Shown: positions 8,722 through 17,046, numbered from the stretch's first letter. The stretch is DNA of 64,000 nt from Bisbaumannia sp015645095 (GCA_036871055.1 CP141893.1:1054001-1118000); one strand, 5' to 3'. Notes: generated by a model from the letters alone, not told the origin. A program made the numbers and translations.

Positions 8722-9099
8722 CAATCCGGGTTCAAGCATCCACAAGTCTTCGCCGATCTGCTGGCCTTCTGCCAGGCCTATTATCCGCTGCATAGCGGCT
8801 TCCCCAAGCCGTTCCGCTTCACCCTGGGCGAGCGCATCCTCCAGGAGATCGCCGAGGCGCTGCGGCATATCGTGCTGGCCAATGCGGCCGACAAGGGCAG
8901 CGGTGCCGGCCGGCGCCAAGGCGCGGCACACCTCAAGGAAGTGCGCGCCGGCCTCGAGGTGATCCGCGGCTACCTGCTGCTGGCCTGGAAGCTGCGCTTC
9001 CTCTCCCATGCGGCCATCACCGAACTCGAGACGCGCCTGGAAGGCATCAGCAAGCAGACGGCCCGCTGGCAGCAGTGGTTCGAGCGGACCGGGGCCTGA
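8719..9099 (+). CDS. avd: DGR accessory variability determinant, Avd-like four-helix-bundle protein (126 aa)
   Basis: Avd proteins form a barrel-like pentamer of four-helix bundles that binds the DGR reverse transcriptase and template RNA and is required for mutagenic homing. The protein shows the family pattern: an FPKPFRFTLGERI segment near residues 28-40, a helix rich in Ala and Leu, then helices with HLKEVRAGLEVIRGYLLLAW and a C-terminal ISKQTARWQQWF segment comparable to the Avd ending. It is basic and has no signal peptide. In most DGRs avd lies upstream of the template on the RT strand; here it diverges from the RT. The start codon sits in the palindrome at 8708-8721 without a visible ribosome-binding site. 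Confidence 0.85.
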   Translation: MQSGFKHPQVFADLLAFCQAYYPLHSGFPKPFRFTLGERILQEIAEALRHIVLANAADKGSGAGRRQGAAHLKEVRAGLEVIRGYLLLAWKLRFLSHAAITELETRLEGISKQTARWQQWFERTGA

Positions 9100-9809
9100 G
9101 ATCGTGGCCTGGCTCTGTCGGGCCCTCTATGCCGGGCCTCGACTGAGCTTCCCAGGGAGCTGCCAGGTGATCGAGCCCCGAGGGCGCAGCGGCCGAAAGC
9201 CTACTGTTTGCCATGCGATGGCTACCACGTCCATTCACTTCCGTTCGCCGCCTACCGCTTGTGCTTGCGCAGGCCACTTCAATTTTCCACTTCCCAATTT
9301 GCCACTTCCCGGTCGCGTGACGGGCGGTATATTGGCGTTGCTTGGGGCGCGGTATCTATCGGGTGCTGTATTGAGTGGCGGGGGGAAGGCAAGTCGAGAG
9401 GGGCGTTGCCTGCCATCGGATGGCCGGGGGCTTTATCTAAACCATCAAGGTAAAAAAAGGCCCATAGGGTATGGGCCAAATGCAGGGAATCAAGGAATGA
9501 CCACAAGGGTCAAGAAAGGGTACTGCACTTGCCATCGCAAGTTATGACGTCGGCGGGTGGGGACGCAAGCGTGGTGCGCAGATTGCAATCTTGGTTAACA
9601 GTCTCGCCGGGATTTACACGGAATGGCTTATAAGAATTTCCTTTAAATCAGGGAGCTGAGATTTCTCTTCGTGGAATCATGTCAACTTTGGTGTCGATGT
9701 GGAATGGGGCATGGAGTCTCGGCATTTAAGTGCTAGTTTGAGGAGGAAAGAGGGAGGAAGCGAATGGCGTCGCCGTCGTTATTATTTGTTGATCCAGAGG
9801 ATAGTCGTG
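9100..9809. other. Gene-poor spacer between the DGR and the EAL gene
   Basis: About 700 bases without a convincing coding region. The base composition drops from GC-rich after avd to AT-rich from about 9570. Around 9285-9310 there is a short tandem of TTCCACTTCCC-like words. A strong hairpin with an A-run on its left lies at 9452-9477 and is listed separately. The AT-rich stretch 9590-9680 probably contains the promoter of the downstream EAL gene, but no clear minus 10 and minus 35 pair can be assigned. Confidence 0.5.
9452..9477 (-). terminator. Hairpin with T-tract, oriented as a minus-strand terminator
   Basis: GGCCCAT at 9459-9465 pairs perfectly with ATGGGCC at 9471-9477 around a five-base loop. 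On the minus strand the stem is followed by seven T residues (A-run 9452-9458 on the plus strand). No minus-strand gene lies to its right before the plus-strand EAL gene, so what it terminates is unclear; a small RNA is one possibility. Confidence 0.6.
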
Positions 9810-11024
9810 ATGCCGTTATACGTTGGGGTTTTGGGCGAGGATCGCGCGTTTCGCGAGGAGTTGATCATCGCCATGGCCGGCACGCTGGGGCGGCAGCTGC
9901 AGTTCCTGGGAGAGCGGTCAGTCGATGGCGGTCCCACCTACACTTGGGTGCCGGATGTCCTGCTGGTGCGTGGCCAGTGTCTGAGTGGCGGCATCGAGGC
10001 CCTGGATGCCTGGGCCAGGCTGGGAGAGCGGCGGCCCTTCCTGCTGGTGATGGGGCAGGAGGTGTCCCAGGCGGCCATCGACAGGCTGCGCGAGGAGGGC
10101 TGGCAGGTGCTGGGGCAATACGATCCGCCCTGGTGCGGCGAGGCCCTGTCTCGACGCCTCAATGGGGTGCGATTCCGCCATCCTCGGGCGCTGCAGGACG
10201 AGATCATCGAGGGCGTCGCCCGCGGCGAGTTCCGCTTGCATTACCAACCGAAGATCTGCGCCGGCACGGGCCGGGCCGTCGGCCTGGAGGCCCTGGCCCG
10301 CTGGTCGTCGGATGAGGCGGGGGAGATCGAGCCGAGCCGTTTCATTGCCGCGGCGGAGGGAAATCGTTCGGTGATCCGGGCCTTGACGCTGCACCTGCTC
10401 GATCAACTTTTGGTGCAGCTGGGTGAGTGGCGCCAGCGTGGGGTGTCGCTACGGGTGAGCCTGAATCTGTCGTCGTCGCTGTTGGCAGACCGGGCGACCA
10501 TCGAGGCGATTGCGGCGCGCCTGGATCGAGAGATGGCGGCGGTACGCCGCAGTGTGCTGTTCGAGGTGACAGAGAGCGTACGTATTCAGTGCCTGGAAAC
10601 GGCGCTGCACGCCATGGTGACCCTGGGCGAGCGGGGGGTGGGCTTCTCGCTGGATGATTATGGTACCGGCTATGCCTCCCTGCAGGCCTGGTATCACCTG
10701 CCTTTCGAGGAGGTCAAGATCGAGCGGGGCTTCGTGGAGCAGGTGCGCCCCGGTTCGATGGGCCTCAAGTTGGTGGGCATGACGGTGAAGCTGGCCCGTG
10801 ATCTGCGTACCCGGGTGGTGGCCGAGGGAGTGGAAACCGTCGAGCAGGCGCGGCTGCTGGTCGAGCAGGGCTGTGATCAATTGCAGGGTTTCCTCTATTC
10901 GCAACCCTTGACGGCGGCGGAGCTGGAACAGTGGCTGGCGACGCTGCCGGATGAGGCGGTGACGGGCGGCGGCGGGGTAGGCCGCGCCGCGAGCCCCCTC
11001 AAGGAGGTGTCCGATGCTCCCTGA
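9810..11024 (+). CDS. EAL-domain cyclic-di-GMP phosphodiesterase (404 aa)
   Basis: Predicted to hydrolyse c-di-GMP in the cytoplasm. The C-terminal half is an EAL domain with the metal and catalytic residues in place: EAL at 160-162, the Asn of SLNL near 219, Glu252 in FEVTES, DD at 282-283 in LDDYGTGYASL, the Lys of VKIERGF near 303, Glu339 in VAEGVET and QGF near 359. Residues 1-125 look like a degenerate receiver-like sensory domain with no clear phosphorylation site. The start ATG at 9810 is chosen because the domain begins there and AGAGGA lies upstream; an in-frame start at 9699 would add 37 residues of unlikely composition. The stop overlaps the next gene's start at 11014, so it probably heads the pilus operon. 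Confidence 0.88.
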   Translation: MPLYVGVLGEDRAFREELIIAMAGTLGRQLQFLGERSVDGGPTYTWVPDVLLVRGQCLSGGIEALDAWARLGERRPFLLVMGQEVSQAAIDRLREEGWQVLGQYDPPWCGEALSRRLNGVRFRHPRALQDEIIEGVARGEFRLHYQPKICAGTGRAVGLEALARWSSDEAGEIEPSRFIAAAEGNRSVIRALTLHLLDQLLVQLGEWRQRGVSLRVSLNLSSSLLADRATIEAIAARLDREMAAVRRSVLFEVTESVRIQCLETALHAMVTLGERGVGFSLDDYGTGYASLQAWYHLPFEEVKIERGFVEQVRPGSMGLKLVGMTVKLARDLRTRVVAEGVETVEQARLLVEQGCDQLQGFLYSQPLTAAELEQWLATLPDEAVTGGGGVGRAASPLKEVSDAP

Positions 11025-11355
11025 ACCCCATGAGGGGCTGAGCGACCTGGGCTGGGGGCGCGGCAGCACCTGGGGTGGCTTCCCGGTGCGGCTGCTGGCG
11101 GCGATCGATGGGTTGCCGATGCTGGTAGAGCGCGATCTGTCGGCCGTGGTCGACGAGGCGCGCTGGCTGGCGAGCTGTGCCCGGGCATTGGGGCAGCGGC
11201 GGGTCGCGGAGTGGGCGGCGCTTTTGAGCCTGGCCGCGGAGCGCGGCCAGGCGCGGCTCAGCATGGGGCTGGTGGCAACGCTGCGCCGCGAGGCGCATTG
11301 GCAGACGGTGGCGTGGTCGGAAGCGGCGATGACACCTGTCGAAGCGGTTAACTAA
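11014..11355 (+). CDS. Small protein of unknown function, possible degenerate Hpt-like domain (113 aa), copy 1
   Basis: No signal peptide or membrane segment, so probably cytoplasmic. A helical core around residues 48-100 (ARWLASCARALGQ followed by a long Ala/Leu helix) resembles the phosphotransfer helix of Hpt domains, which usually reads AHxLKGSARxLG, but the phosphoacceptor His is replaced by Arg. This resemblance is a visual inference. The start at 11014 has a strong AGGAGG and overlaps the end of the EAL gene by 11 bases, so translation is likely coupled. A second copy lies at 11902. Its position between an EAL protein and a pilin suggests a regulatory role in pilus production. Confidence 0.75.
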   Translation: MLPEPHEGLSDLGWGRGSTWGGFPVRLLAAIDGLPMLVERDLSAVVDEARWLASCARALGQRRVAEWAALLSLAAERGQARLSMGLVATLRREAHWQTVAWSEAAMTPVEAVN

Positions 11356-11369
11356 GGATAGGGGGTCAG

Positions 11370-11879
11370 ATGAAGAGACGATCGCTGAGTCACGGGGGGT
11401 GGCTGGGGGTGATGGGCCTGTGGTGTGGCTCACTGTGGGCCGCCAGCGATGGTGCGGTGGGGCCCACCTCGAGTGGCACGCTACAGGTGCAGGTGCAGAT
11501 ACCGGACCTGGTGCGTATCACCGACCTGGCGGATATCGATCTGGGAACCTACAGCGGCGATGCGGGCAATCTCAGTGGCAGTTCTCCGGCCTGCGTGCGG
11601 CGTAATGGCCCCGGGGATTATCAACTTACCGTGACCAGCGGCAACGGGGCTTTCAACCTGTTGAATGGCAGTGAGAGCCTTGGTTATAGCGTGAGCTGGG
11701 GGGGCGGTGCCGTGACTTATGGTACGCCGCTGACCGGCTTGACGCCGGACAGCGATTCTCTGGGTAGCTGTAGCCCGGTGGCCGATCAACTGACGGTGGA
11801 GGTGCTCGGCAGCGCCTTGCATCAGGCCCTGCCGGGTAGCTATAGCGATACCCTGACCCTGATGGTGGCGCCCGAGTAG
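11370..11879 (+). CDS. Secreted pilin subunit of a chaperone-usher pilus (169 aa), copy 1
   Basis: Begins with a signal peptide (MKRRSLSHGGWLGVMGLWCG, cleavage near LWAA-SDG). The mature part is beta-rich, opening with a VQIPDLVRITDLADIDLG segment and ending in YSDTLTLMVAPE, the style of pilin domains in CS1/alpha-type and spore-coat-U-like chaperone-usher systems. It has a Cys pair (SSPACV and LGSCSP). Its domain reappears as the C-terminal domain of the 308-aa protein at 12802, supporting a common structural role. Start chosen at the ATG after GATAGGGGGTCAG. The protein sequence is identical to copy 2 at 12270. Confidence 0.72.
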   Translation: MKRRSLSHGGWLGVMGLWCGSLWAASDGAVGPTSSGTLQVQVQIPDLVRITDLADIDLGTYSGDAGNLSGSSPACVRRNGPGDYQLTVTSGNGAFNLLNGSESLGYSVSWGGGAVTYGTPLTGLTPDSDSLGSCSPVADQLTVEVLGSALHQALPGSYSDTLTLMVAPE

Positions 11880-11901
11880 CGGCCTGGCGAGGAGGTGTCC
11901 G

Positions 11902-12255
11902 ATGCTCCCTGAACCCCATGAGGGGCTGAGCGACCTGGGCTGGGGGCGCGGCAGCACCTGGGGTGGCTTCCCGGTGCGGCTGCTGGCGGCGATCGATGGG
12001 TTGCCGATGCTGGTAGAGCGCGATCTGTCGGCCGTGGTCGACGAGGCGCGCTGGCTGGCGAGCTGTGCCCGGGCATTGGGGCAGCGGCGGGTCGCGGAGT
12101 GGGCGGCGCTTTTGAGCCTGGCCGCGGAGCGCGGCCAGGCGCGGCTCAGCATGGGGCTGGTGGCAACGCTGCGCCGCGAGGCGCATTGGCAGACGGTGGC
12201 GTGGTCGGCACCGAGGTCGGAAGCGGCGATGACACCTGTCGAAGCGGTTAACTAA
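11902..12255 (+). CDS. Small Hpt-like protein, copy 2 (117 aa)
   Basis: Identical to the 113-aa protein at 11014 except for four extra residues (APRS) near the C-terminus, caused by an in-frame 12-bp difference flanked by GGTCGG on both sides. That structure suggests slippage or deletion between short direct repeats. It keeps the same AGGAGG ribosome-binding site and lies 22 bases after the first pilin stop. Both copies are intact, so neither looks like a pseudogene. Confidence 0.75.
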   Translation: MLPEPHEGLSDLGWGRGSTWGGFPVRLLAAIDGLPMLVERDLSAVVDEARWLASCARALGQRRVAEWAALLSLAAERGQARLSMGLVATLRREAHWQTVAWSAPRSEAAMTPVEAVN

Positions 12256-12269
12256 GGATAGGGGGTCAG

Positions 12270-12779
12270 ATGAAGAGACGATCGCTGAGTCACGGGGGGT
12301 GGCTGGGGGTGATGGGCCTGTGGTGTGGCTCACTGTGGGCCGCCAGCGATGGTGCGGTGGGGCCCACCTCGAGTGGCACGCTACAGGTGCAGGTGCAGAT
12401 ACCGGACCTGGTGCGTATCACCGACCTGGCGGATATCGATCTGGGAACCTACAGCGGCGATGCGGGCAATCTCAGTGGCAGTTCTCCGGCCTGCGTGCGG
12501 CGTAATGGCCCCGGGGATTATCAACTTACCGTGACCAGCGGCAACGGGGCTTTCAACCTGTTGAATGGCAGTGAGAGCCTTGGTTATAGCGTGAGCTGGG
12601 GGGGCGGTGCCGTGACTTATGGTACGCCGCTGACCGGCTTGACGCCGGACAGCGATTCTCTGGGTAGCTGTAGCCCGGTGGCCGATCAACTGACGGTGGA
12701 GGTGCTCGGCAGCGCCTTGCATCAGGCCCTGCCGGGTAGCTATAGCGATACCCTGACCCTGATGGTGGCGCCCGAGTAG
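12270..12779 (+). CDS. Secreted pilin subunit, copy 2 (169 aa)
   Basis: Encodes the same 169 residues as 11370-11879 with no amino-acid difference. Two adjacent identical pilin genes could raise the dose of a major subunit, or the duplication may be recent and neutral. The stop is 22 bases before the next gene, with the same spacer and ribosome-binding site as after copy 1. Confidence 0.72.
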   Translation: MKRRSLSHGGWLGVMGLWCGSLWAASDGAVGPTSSGTLQVQVQIPDLVRITDLADIDLGTYSGDAGNLSGSSPACVRRNGPGDYQLTVTSGNGAFNLLNGSESLGYSVSWGGGAVTYGTPLTGLTPDSDSLGSCSPVADQLTVEVLGSALHQALPGSYSDTLTLMVAPE

Positions 12780-12801
12780 CGGCCTGGCGAGGAGGTGTCC
12801 G

Positions 12802-13728
12802 ATGCGCCGCTTGATGGGAGTGGCCTGGGGGCTGGGGATCGGCATCCTGGGCTGGGGGCCGGCTAGCGAGGCGCGAGTGGATATCGGTCCGCGCCCGGTC
12901 AGCGCCGAGCTGTCATGGTTTGGCGACGACCTGAGCTGGAGCCAGGACTTTTGCGTGCAGTCGACCCAGGAGCCGAATGCCGCCGGTACCACCGTGCTGC
13001 CCTATGCGGTGGAGGTGGCCGGCCCCTTGGCGTTGAGTCAAGGGGGCGAGTCGATCCCCCTGACCCTCAGCTGGCAAGACCTGACGGCCGGGGTGACGGT
13101 GCCATTGACGGCCGATGTGGCCAGCAGCGAGACGCTGAGCGGAGCCGTGCTCGATTGCCCTCAGGGCGACAATGGTCGCCTGGTGGCGACGGTGGCGGCC
13201 GAGGCGGTGATGGCGGTGCCGCCAGGGGAGTATGCCGTCACCCTGCGGGTGACGGTGGCGAATAGCGGTGGGGGGCGTAACAGCTTCTTCAGTAACGTGA
13301 CCCTGACCCTGATGGTGCCAGATGCGGTGCGGCTGAGCGGGCTGAGGGATATCGACCTGGGGCATTATGGCTGGGATGGCATGGACCTGGGCGTCGAGCG
13401 CTCGCTGTGCGTCTATCGGGCCAGCGGGGGGGAGTATGGGGTGACCGCCTATGCGTCGTCGCCTGGCGGCGATTTCACCCTGGTCAATGGGCTGAACCAG
13501 GTACCCTTCCAACTGAGCTGGAACGATGGCACGGGTTACGAGCCCATGATGCCTGGGGTGTTGTTGGCGAATCGCTCCCAGAGTGTCAGCACCAGTGGCG
13601 ATTGTCTGGGCGGGGCGTTGAATAATGCTTGGCTGAGGGTCGAGGTTCCGGCCCTGGCCATCGAGCAATCTGCTCCTAGGGCGGGAAGCTACGCTACCCA
13701 GCTGACCCTGATGATCGAGATGCAGTAG
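12802..13728 (+). CDS. Two-domain pilin or tip subunit of the same pilus (308 aa)
   Basis: Carries a signal peptide (residues 1 to about 28, ending near ASEA). Residues about 30-165 form one beta domain. Residues about 172-308 form a second domain that parallels the 169-aa pilin (PDAVRLSGLRDIDLG here, PDLVRITDLADIDLG there, both ending in LTLM). Two-domain subunits usually sit at the pilus tip as adhesins, so a tip role is likely but inferred. Cys residues are present in both domains. Preceded by AGGAGG. It ends six bases before the stop of the convergent usher gene. Confidence 0.7.
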   Translation: MRRLMGVAWGLGIGILGWGPASEARVDIGPRPVSAELSWFGDDLSWSQDFCVQSTQEPNAAGTTVLPYAVEVAGPLALSQGGESIPLTLSWQDLTAGVTVPLTADVASSETLSGAVLDCPQGDNGRLVATVAAEAVMAVPPGEYAVTLRVTVANSGGGRNSFFSNVTLTLMVPDAVRLSGLRDIDLGHYGWDGMDLGVERSLCVYRASGGEYGVTAYASSPGGDFTLVNGLNQVPFQLSWNDGTGYEPMMPGVLLANRSQSVSTSGDCLGGALNNAWLRVEVPALAIEQSAPRAGSYATQLTLMIEMQ

Positions 13729-13734
13729 GTCGGA

Positions 13735-16083
13735 TCACGGCTGACAGTGCAGCCGATTGGCGCGGATGATGCCTTCGTGAAGCGGGTAGCGCTCGAGGTC
13801 GATGCGACAGCTCGGTGTCGTGGCGCGCAGGCTGTCAAGCTCGCCGACACGGATTTGAAAGTAACCATCCTCCTCGGTGAGGGCCTGATCGATATCGCTG
13901 ATCAGGCTGACACCGGCGAGGGGCTCCGTGTCGCCCCACAAGCGGCCGAGTACGATTCGGGCAGGTTGAATGCGCCACTGTTGAACGCTGACGTGCCCCG
14001 GGTAGGCGAGGGTTTCGCGTGGCTGAGGGTCGAATTCGCTGAAGCCGGGGCCGCGGTCGATCAGGGCCAGTCGGTGGCGTTGGTAGGCGGTTACCGGCAA
14101 GCTCAGGCGCCGTCCTCCGCGGATGCGGGCCGTGGGTTGGCCATTGAGCAAGATATCGAAGCGCTCCTGGGGATCGGCTTGTCGGAGATCGACGACCAGG
14201 GCGCCCTCTCCCGCCCCGGGACGCCCCCAACTGATGCCGTCGGCTCCCATCGCGAAGCTGCTGTGATGGCTGACGCGATAGTGATAGTTGCGTCCCCGGG
14301 GGGAGTCGCTGGCCAGCAGGGCCAGCCGCTGCGTGCCGTAGCCCCCCTCCTGGCCGAGCCGGGCGGCGATGCTGGCATGGTCTGCCCGCTGCTGCAGATC
14401 GAGCCCGTATTGCCACTCTTCCCCGTGATGATCGGCGGTGATGCCAATGGCGTGCGGGTCATCGTCCTGCCAGCTTAGTTGGCCGGTCAGGCGTCGTTCG
14501 TTGCTTCCCCACTGCCACCGTAGGCCGAATTGGGCATGGCCTTCCCCATTCTGGGTGCCTAGCTCGGCCGTTAGGGTGAGCGGATGGGGGCCAGGGCGTT
14601 GATGGCGCAGGCCGAGGGTGTGGCGCCTGAGGTGGGGGCCGGTGGCATGGGTATGTTCGGCGAGGTTTAGCGTCAGGCTGGTGGTGCCCAGTGGTTGGCG
14701 CCATTGCAGGCGCCAGCTGCGACGGGCCTGCGGAAGTAGGCTGTCGGTAGAAAGCTCGCTAGGGGCGTCGATCTGCCTAGCCGTTAGGCTCAGGGTGCTG
14801 GGCCCTAACGGCAGTAGAACCTCGTAGCCCACTCCCCAGGTGCCGTGTTCACCGAGTTGCAGTTCACCACGGCCATGCCAGCCGTCGCCCATCAGGGTGA
14901 CGGTGCCCTCGCCGAGGCGCAGCCGAGGGCCGATGACGCTGGCGAGCCCCAGGCCCAGCCAGGGGCGATGGCGCCATTCCAGGCCGGCGAGAAGCAGGGG
15001 GGCGCCGTGGGGGCTGGGGTGCCAGGCGTGGGCCCGGTGGCGGGTGGGAAGGCCGAGTTCGACATACCAGGGGCGGGTATCGTTGGGCGCCAGGCGATGG
15101 CTCTTGACGAAATGCTGGTGCTGGTGGCTGACGCGCCCGTCGAGGTCAGTGATAGCTATATCAATGCGGTAGGCCCCCAGGGGGAGCGGCTGGGTGTCCA
15201 GGCGTTGATGACCGGCCTCGAGGAATTCACTGCTGAGTAGCCGGCCATCGCGGAGGATGTCGACCCGACTCTGCATGGGAAGAAAGAGTTCGATGGGCGT
15301 GGCGATGGCGGCTTCGGGGTCGCTGCGCCGTTGGCTGGCAAGGCCAAGTCGCATGCCGAGCAGGCTTCGGTAGGGAAGTAGGCGCAGCGCCCGGGGGCTG
15401 CGTTCGAACAGGCCCAGGCGCAGGTCGTGTTGCGGGCTGTGGTAATGGTAGCCAAGGCGCTCGACATGGCTTCCTGCACCGGCACTCAGCCCCCAGTCGC
15501 TAAAGGCGTGGCCGCCGTAAAGCCCTAGCCGGCTGCGCGCGAGTAGCTCGAGCCGTTGGTCAGAAGCGGGGGTGCCGCTGGCGAGCAGGCTGAGGTGTTG
15601 CACCCAGCCGGCGTCTTGCCGCGGCGGCGGCGGGTGATAGTGGCGGGTGATCGGAGGGGGAGGAGCGAGCAGGTCGGCGGGCAGGAAGAGGTCGGCCCGC
15701 AAGCGGCTCTCGTCGAAGATGACCCCCAGGGTGTCTGCGCCAAGCTGTCCGCAGTCGGGCTGCTGGGCATGGACGCAAACCAGATCGGCATGGTGGGGTA
15801 GTGGCTGGGCGAGGCGTTGTTCCAGGTGCTGGGGATCGGCGATGCCGGGCAGGGCCTCCGCCAGTGACCCGGGCGCCAGGAAGCGTAGGTGCGTCAGATC
15901 GTATTCGGCCGACACGGCCTCGATGAATTGGCCTCCGTAGTAGAGGTCTACCAGCGTGGTTTGGGGTTCCCCCCAGGCCTCGAAACCCGGCGGCAGGGGG
16001 GTGGCGGCCAGGCTGGTGCTCCAGGCCAGTGCGCCAATCAGCCAGCGCCTCAGCCAATTGGCTTGTCGATGGTAGGCGCGCAT
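13735..16083 (-). CDS. Outer-membrane usher of a CS1/TcfC (alpha) type chaperone-usher pilus (782 aa)
   Basis: Forms the outer-membrane channel that assembles pilin subunits handed over by the chaperone. The ATG at 16081-16083 gives a signal peptide (WLRRWLIGALAWSTSLAATP); an upstream in-frame ATG would add 29 unlikely residues. The middle is a long beta-strand-rich barrel. The C-terminal region has FDILLNGQPTARI, then ETLAYPGHV, VLGRLWGD and EEDGYFQIRV segments, the pattern of the CooC/TcfC C-terminal domain rather than classical FimD. It starts four bases after the chaperone stop, so the two are one operon. Convergent with the pilin genes. Confidence 0.82.
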   Translation of the reverse strand: MRAYHRQANWLRRWLIGALAWSTSLAATPLPPGFEAWGEPQTTLVDLYYGGQFIEAVSAEYDLTHLRFLAPGSLAEALPGIADPQHLEQRLAQPLPHHADLVCVHAQQPDCGQLGADTLGVIFDESRLRADLFLPADLLAPPPPITRHYHPPPPRQDAGWVQHLSLLASGTPASDQRLELLARSRLGLYGGHAFSDWGLSAGAGSHVERLGYHYHSPQHDLRLGLFERSPRALRLLPYRSLLGMRLGLASQRRSDPEAAIATPIELFLPMQSRVDILRDGRLLSSEFLEAGHQRLDTQPLPLGAYRIDIAITDLDGRVSHQHQHFVKSHRLAPNDTRPWYVELGLPTRHRAHAWHPSPHGAPLLLAGLEWRHRPWLGLGLASVIGPRLRLGEGTVTLMGDGWHGRGELQLGEHGTWGVGYEVLLPLGPSTLSLTARQIDAPSELSTDSLLPQARRSWRLQWRQPLGTTSLTLNLAEHTHATGPHLRRHTLGLRHQRPGPHPLTLTAELGTQNGEGHAQFGLRWQWGSNERRLTGQLSWQDDDPHAIGITADHHGEEWQYGLDLQQRADHASIAARLGQEGGYGTQRLALLASDSPRGRNYHYRVSHHSSFAMGADGISWGRPGAGEGALVVDLRQADPQERFDILLNGQPTARIRGGRRLSLPVTAYQRHRLALIDRGPGFSEFDPQPRETLAYPGHVSVQQWRIQPARIVLGRLWGDTEPLAGVSLISDIDQALTEEDGYFQIRVGELDSLRATTPSCRIDLERYPLHEGIIRANRLHCQP

Positions 16084-16087
16084 GGCA

Positions 16088-16780
16088 CTAGTCGACGCGC
16101 CGCGAGGCATGCTGGCCGCCACCCACCAGGGTGAACTCGACGGCGCTATCGAAGGGCAGGGGGAGCTCAAGGCGATTGCCGGGATAGAGTCGCCGGTTGG
16201 GTAGCCTCTCGCAGTGTTGCGGTGAGTGTGGCGCGCACTGGCGTGCCTCGCTCAGTTGCAGGTTGGTATTGCCATGGTTGACGAGGAGGAGTCGCTGCCC
16301 GTGGCGCTGGCTCTCCAATTCAACGCGTGCTGTGGTGGGGGCAATCAGCACGAGTAGCTGGTAGCCCACCTGAACTCGCAGGGTGAGCCCCTGGGCCGCG
16401 GGCATCGGAGACGCATGGGGCGTGAGGTTGACCCGGTAGACCCGCTCCATATCGCCATGACCCTCCAGGTTGACCAGACGCACCCGGCGCCTGCCCTGGG
16501 GCGGAATCATCAGGCGTTGTGGGGATGCCACCAGGCCGGCAGTTTCTGGCGTTCGCAAACGCTCGCGACGTTCGTGGGGGGTGCCGGGATCGCTCACTGC
16601 TATGACCGAGGTCTCGACGAAGAGCGGGGTGAGGGCCGTATTCGTGACGATGACGTCATGCCGCGGGGGCTGGCCTGGGGTGAATTCGATGATGCTTCGA
16701 TCGATCAGCATATCGGCCTTGGCCATTCCGCCGATGAGTCCCAGGGCGAGCAGCAGGTTCAGGAGGGGTTTGACAGTCAC
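16088..16780 (-). CDS. Periplasmic pilus assembly chaperone (230 aa)
   Basis: PapD-like two-domain Ig chaperone that caps pilin subunits in the periplasm. Signal peptide at residues 1-22 (LLNLLLALGLIGGMAKA). The first domain contains ERLRTPETAGLVASPQRLMI and IPPQGRRRVRLVNLEG, followed by ERVYRVNLTP, the conserved block ending in the Y-R-V-x-L motif of the family. The second domain has RLLLVNHGNTNLQLSEA and ends in a beta segment. It is first gene of a minus-strand operon with the usher. Confidence 0.85.
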   Translation of the reverse strand: MTVKPLLNLLLALGLIGGMAKADMLIDRSIIEFTPGQPPRHDVIVTNTALTPLFVETSVIAVSDPGTPHERRERLRTPETAGLVASPQRLMIPPQGRRRVRLVNLEGHGDMERVYRVNLTPHASPMPAAQGLTLRVQVGYQLLVLIAPTTARVELESQRHGQRLLLVNHGNTNLQLSEARQCAPHSPQHCERLPNRRLYPGNRLELPLPFDSAVEFTLVGGGQHASRRVD

Positions 16781-17024
16781 GGGCGTTCCTCGACGGGCGA
16801 TGGCGAAAGATGCGTAGAGTTACATTGAGCACCTTAGCTAACCCCGGCGTACGACGGCGATTACGGCACCACATTCTTCACAATCTGTTTCATTGTCAGG
16901 GAGGGGGTTGCCCATGCAATCGGTCCTTGCGATGGGGTGGTGTTATAAATAGCTGTAGATAAAGGAAAATGTGTAATGGTGGCCGCTGCAGCGACGTCAG
17001 AAATTGTAAAGAGAGGCACTGGTC

Positions 17025-17046
17025 ATTTCTGGCCAATTTCTGGCCA
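17025..17046 (+). promoter_or_regulatory. Tandem 11-bp direct repeats, candidate enhancer sites for the VasH-like activator
   Basis: ATTTCTGGCCA occurs at 17025-17035 and again immediately at 17036-17046. Each copy holds a TGGCCA palindrome, so two half-sites lie one helical turn apart on the same face. They sit about 100 bases upstream of the minus 24 element at 17144, the usual distance for bacterial enhancer-binding-protein sites. Assignment to the activator at 29265 is inference. Confidence 0.5.

Larger units (their letters stand above)
11002..12805 (+). repeat. Tandem duplication of a two-gene unit bounded by three copies of a 16-bp ribosome-binding/start sequence
   Basis: The 16-mer AGGAGGTGTCCGATGC occurs at 11002, 11890 and 12790, each time as Shine-Dalgarno plus start codon. 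The DNA between the first and second copies is repeated almost perfectly between the second and third. The only difference seen is 12 bp (an in-frame GGTCGG-bounded insertion near 12208) present in the second unit. The pattern fits a duplication by recombination between short homologous translation-initiation sites. Near-identity implies recent origin or ongoing conversion. Confidence 0.93.

Noticed and set aside
7376..8962. Long plus-strand open frame (528 codons) across the RT gene
   Set aside because: It is antisense to a reverse transcriptase with all motifs in place and has no recognisable domain; GC-rich DNA lacks stops by chance.
9208..9453. 81-codon frame after avd
   Set aside because: No recognisable sequence, no ribosome-binding site, and it ends in a hairpin region.
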